The translations under genes were made by a program, and so were the position numbers. Below are positions 60,902-64,000 of a stretch of 64,000 bases of DNA, piece by piece. The notes under the pieces are model-generated. The model made no database searches, was not told the origin of the DNA, and saw only the letters and a list, made by a program, of their open reading frames with translations. The DNA lies in contig NC_080543.1 in the NCBI RefSeq assembly GCF_028640845.1, positions 100,251,325 through 100,315,324 of the forward strand, read 5' to 3'. The number at the start of each line of letters is the position of its first letter. Position 1 is the stretch's first letter. Source of the stretch: Ahaetulla prasina (lineage: Eukaryota > Chordata > Lepidosauria > Squamata > Colubridae).

Positions 60902-61614
60902 CATATTTCCTATTCCTTCTTCCTTTTCAAATTATTTCTTAAGTTATTTACATTAAAGAAACAGTTTTGAATGTAAATTTTAAATTTTCATAGAAATTCC
61001 ATCCATTTTATTTATCTTTCATTTGAGCCAAAGTTCTTACACTTTGCAATAAATTAAAGAAAAATGGAGCCCTCATTTCTTCTAACTATGACATTTAAAT
61101 GCATGATGCAAACTATTTGGAACTGCTGTTGTTGCACAAATATCCTAAAAATGAGAGAGTCAATGCATTGTGGTAGTTAAGATGCTGGAGTAGAAACTAG
61201 AATAACATGTGTGCTAATCCTCTTTTCTTCGGCACAACAAGTTGGCAGACTTTGGATCTATCACTTTCTCTCAGCCCAACCTACTTCACAGGGCTGTTGT
61301 TGTTGTTGTGGATAAAAAGGAAGGCAGGGGAATGATGTATTCTGTCTTGAGTTGTGTTAAAATGGGATGTAAATCAAAATGCTAAAACATAAGCTTCATT
61401 AAACTCTGTAGCAATTACTTGTGATTAATCTAGCTTTGGATCTTATTAGCTTATTATGATAATTTATAATGGATATCAATTAAAAATATAAGCGATTTTA
61501 ACTTCCATTACTTCATATTTAACATCTGCACTAACAGTGCAAATCTCTTTGTAAATACATTTATAGCAGTTCTGTAGAAAATACGTGCTTATTAAGTAGA
61601 CTGAAGTATTGATG
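60902..61614. other. No feature recognised
   Basis: AT-rich DNA with a short (TTG)n at about 61301-61316. Confidence 0.5.
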
Positions 61615-61622
61615 GCATATGG

Positions 61623-61998
61623 CAGTGATGGTGAACCTTTTAGACACTGAATGACTAAACTGCACAGGTGCGCATGCGCAAACTGAAAGGTGCACATGCG
61701 TGCGGACATGCATGAACACACATGGACATGCATGAACGTGCGCATGTGTGGACATGCGCTCAGACATGCGGGCATGCTCAGCAGAAACCTGAAGACCAGT
61801 TGGCCAGTGGGAGGCGGGGCATCCCAACACCAGTAGTGCGACAAGAGGTAAGATCTTTTTCTATCTTGAGCTTCCGTTTGTCATTTGCAGGGAAACAGAA
61901 ATGCCACAGATATCTGATCAGGGGCGCCGGCGCACATGCCAGCAGAGAGGGCTCTGCGTGCCACCTCTGGCACACATGCCATAGGTTCGCCATCACGG
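61623..61998. mobile_element. hAT element, 376 bp
   Basis: Ends CAGTGATGGTGAACCTTTTA and ATAGGTTCGCCATCACGG. A perfect 8-bp target-site duplication GCATATGG lies at 61615-61622 and 61999-62006. The interior is rich in alternating GCATGCGC and ACATGC purine-pyrimidine runs. Same family as 55145-55991. Confidence 0.9.
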
Positions 61999-62264
61999 GC
62001 ATATGGCTTTTGGCTTTTGTAAATGGGGTTTACAATCCTGACATTGCAAAAATGCTTGCAGATTCCAAATTACTAAAACAAGTTTATGTTTATAGCAATA
62101 TTCTAGTAATGTTTGATGGATCCAATGGTTTTATCAAATGTAGACTCTATTTTGATCACAGTTGCATCCTACTCTTATCTACCCTAAAGGGGGCAGAAGG
62201 AATATAATAATATTTTGATAACCATATATTGGCTGTTAAAATGCTAAAGAACACTAGAGGACTT

Positions 62265-62385
62265 TAAATATTAATTTATTAAGGTCAGATTTAATCTAGC
62301 CACCCCATTGGACTCTGGGTGATTTACAAAAAGTAACACTAAATTAAAGCCATTAAAAACTTAGCATCTGGAATGAATTTCTCCT
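62265..62385 (-). repeat. Old L2-like LINE tail
   Basis: TTAATTTATTAAG, then AGCCACCCCATTGGACTCTG and GGTGATTTACAAAAAG. Decayed. Confidence 0.45.
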
Positions 62386-62423
62386 TTAATCAAAATTTAA
62401 TTTTAAAATAGGTATACTTATCA

Positions 62424-62450
62424 TATCATATATATCATATCATATCATAT
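62424..62450. repeat. (ATATC)n-like microsatellite at SINE head
   Basis: TATCATATCATA repeats directly before the SINE. ACTTATCATAT is found both at 62416 and just after the SINE (from 62752), so the repeat probably grew from the target-site duplication. Confidence 0.8.
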
Positions 62451-62753
62451 AGGACGTTGAGCTTGTCGATCGAAAGGTCGGCAGCTCAGCGGTTCGAATC
62501 CCTAGTGCTTTCGTGTAACGGGGTGAGCTCTCGTTACTTGTCCCAGCTTCTGCCAACCTAGCAGTTTCGAAAGCACGTAAAAATGCAAGTAGAAAAAATA
62601 GGGACCACCTTTGGTGGGAAGGTAACAGCGTTCCGTGCGCTTTTGGTGTTGAGTCATGCCGGCCACATGACCACGGAGATGTCTTCGGACAGCACCGCCC
62701 CCTAGAGTTGACAATGACTAGCACGTATGTGCGAGGGGAACCTTTACCTTTAC
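62451..62753 (+). repeat. Sauria-type SINE with Bov-B tail
   Basis: A tRNA-like head with B-box CGGTTCGAATCCC. The body contains CCGGCCACATGACCACGGAG and AGCACCGCCCCCTAGAGTTG. The tail GGGGAACCTTTACCTTTAC is the Bov-B LINE end, so Bov-B probably supplied the reverse transcriptase. Flanking ACTTATCATAT copies look like a target-site duplication. Confidence 0.85.
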
Positions 62754-63269
62754 TTATCATATAATTCCTGGCTGGTTTTGTAAACCCTACTCATTTTTTC
62801 TGAACTTTCCATGAGATACACAAAAAGCTAAAAAGACTTTTTTTTACTTGACAAACACAAGTGCTAACCATCATAAATATTTCTAAATTAAATTGTCTGT
62901 TTAATTAATCTAAACATGTAGTGGGGGAAAAGAAACAAAGGGTAGATATTTCTGAATCAAATCATTACATCTCTTAGGAATAGGGACATTGCTTTACAGC
63001 AGATGCACTATTAAATCTAGAGCAATACTGCCTAATTTTGAAACAATCATTCTCCACCTTGCTTTCTAATTGATCCCTTTTTAAAAAACTTGAAAAAGCA
63101 GACTGAATCCAGAACTTCAAATATATTTATTTGGGTTTCGGTCTGTAAGTGGAAACAGAATTTTTTTTTTGAAGCGAGGACAGCACCTTCTTTTATTAGA
63201 AACCAGAGACCCTCCACCCCTCTTCCACATTGCCTCTTTCCAAAGAGGTTTTTCTGCAGAGCAAATATA
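62754..63269. other. No feature recognised
   Basis: AT-rich DNA between the two SINEs. Confidence 0.5.
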
Positions 63270-63585
63270 TGGTTAAGATGCTGGACTTGTCAACCACAAG
63301 TTTGGTAGTTTGAGACCTAAGTACCGCGTGACAGAGTGAGTTTCTGTTACTTGCCCCAGCTCTTGCCAACCTAGCAGTTTGAAAGCATGTAAAAATGCAA
63401 GCAAATAGATAGGTACCACTTTGGTGAGAAGGTAACAGCATTCTGTGCACTTTCAGCATATAGTCATGCCAGCCACATGACCACGGAAGTGACTTCAAGC
63501 AGCACTGGCTCCCTCGGCTAAGAAATGCATATGAGCAACGCCCTCTAGAGTTGGACACAACTGGCAGGGGAAGCCTTTACCTTTC
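63270..63585 (+). repeat. Sauria-type SINE with Bov-B tail, older copy
   Basis: Same family and orientation as 62451-62753: CAGCCACATGACCACGG, GCCCTCTAGAGTTGGACAC and tail GGGGAAGCCTTTACCTTTC. Its promoter boxes are more decayed (AGTTTGAGACC). Confidence 0.8.
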
Positions 63586-63639
63586 TAAATATAGTAAGCC
63601 TGAATCGCACTCTCAATGGCAGAGTAGAGATTTGTCCCA

Positions 63640-63735
63640 TTATTTAATTTAATATTTATTTTTATTTATTAATAAAATTTATAAACCATCCATCTCACTC
63701 TAAAAAGGTACTCTGGGTAGTTGAAAAATATTTAT
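63640..63735 (-). repeat. Old L2-like LINE tail
   Basis: TTTATTTTTATTTATTAAT followed by ATAAACCATCCATCTCACTC and TACTCTGGGTAG. Decayed. Confidence 0.45.
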
Positions 63736-63924
63736 TATTACTTAAATATATCTATTACCTTAAATATATCTATCATGAGAAAAAAATTACCAATAATAAA
63801 TAAATACAGCGATTTGCCAAATTTGGAGTGATTTTTGTTAAAATATTGGAATGTTATCTCTCTAAAGATACAATGATCCATTGCTGTTTTGATCTCTGTG
63901 CTAAACATAAATTGTCATTATCAA

Positions 63925-64000
63925 ACAGTTAGCCAGATGTTTAAACTGGATTTGGCATTTTTGTCCACCTATCAAGTCTTTCTCATGAACTTCAGATAGG
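63925..64000 (-). mobile_element. R4/Dong LINE 3' end running off the window
   Basis: GTTAGCCAGATGTTTAAACT and GGCATTTTTGTCCACC repeat the reverse-oriented 3' UTR at 26865-26940. The rest of the element lies beyond the window. Confidence 0.7.

Noticed and set aside
62455..62510. tRNA gene
   Set aside because: Head of a Sauria-type SINE, shown by the body and Bov-B tail that follow.

Overview
The window looks like ordinary nuclear DNA of a squamate reptile, most likely an advanced (caenophidian) snake. It carries one recognisable vertebrate gene, the 3' two thirds of SLC5A7 (high-affinity choline transporter CHT1), within a dense and nested set of squamate transposable elements. The snake call rests on Rex1/CR1-L3 LINE 3' ends fused to (ATAGA)n or (ATTCT)n microsatellites, Bov-B-tailed Sauria-type SINEs, R4/Dong, L2 and Penelope remnants, and many small hAT elements. 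No CRISPR array, operon, rRNA or bona fide tRNA gene was seen.

Layout. 1-15,940: SLC5A7 on the + strand. Five coding exons (3160-3308, 11617-11760, 12940-13093, 13855-14072, 15320-15940) join in frame and end at a TGA. The N-terminal ~150 codons lie upstream of the window. The first complete intron (8.3 kb) holds a 1.1-kb hAT element, a Penelope-like fragment with a GIY-YIG segment, and a CR1-group LINE into which a 524-bp solo LTR and an L2 3' end have inserted. 15,941-23,470: 3' UTR/flank and mostly quiet AT-rich DNA with one long compound microsatellite. 23,475-24,954: an unclassified old LTR-like repeat carrying a 360-bp solo LTR of the same family as the one at 854-1222. 26,850-29,390: two R4/Dong fragments head to tail on the - strand, one split by a Rex1/L3 LINE. 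29,830-34,735: CR1 and Bov-B remnants and a 1.4-kb fold-back hAT element. 35,745-39,425: CR1-group LINE, old L2, two hAT MITEs, and a Bov-B 3' end. 40,150-43,850: a mosaic of repeated duplications with microhomology at the joins. 43,964-64,000: more LINE, SINE and hAT fragments with no firmly recognised gene.

Only SLC5A7 can be called a functional gene. Everything else is mobile-element-derived, simple repeat or unclassified. Insertion histories can be read directly because many elements keep target-site duplications: 5 bp for three solo LTRs and 8 bp for nine hAT elements. Family names come from recognising protein or terminal motifs by eye; no database search was possible.
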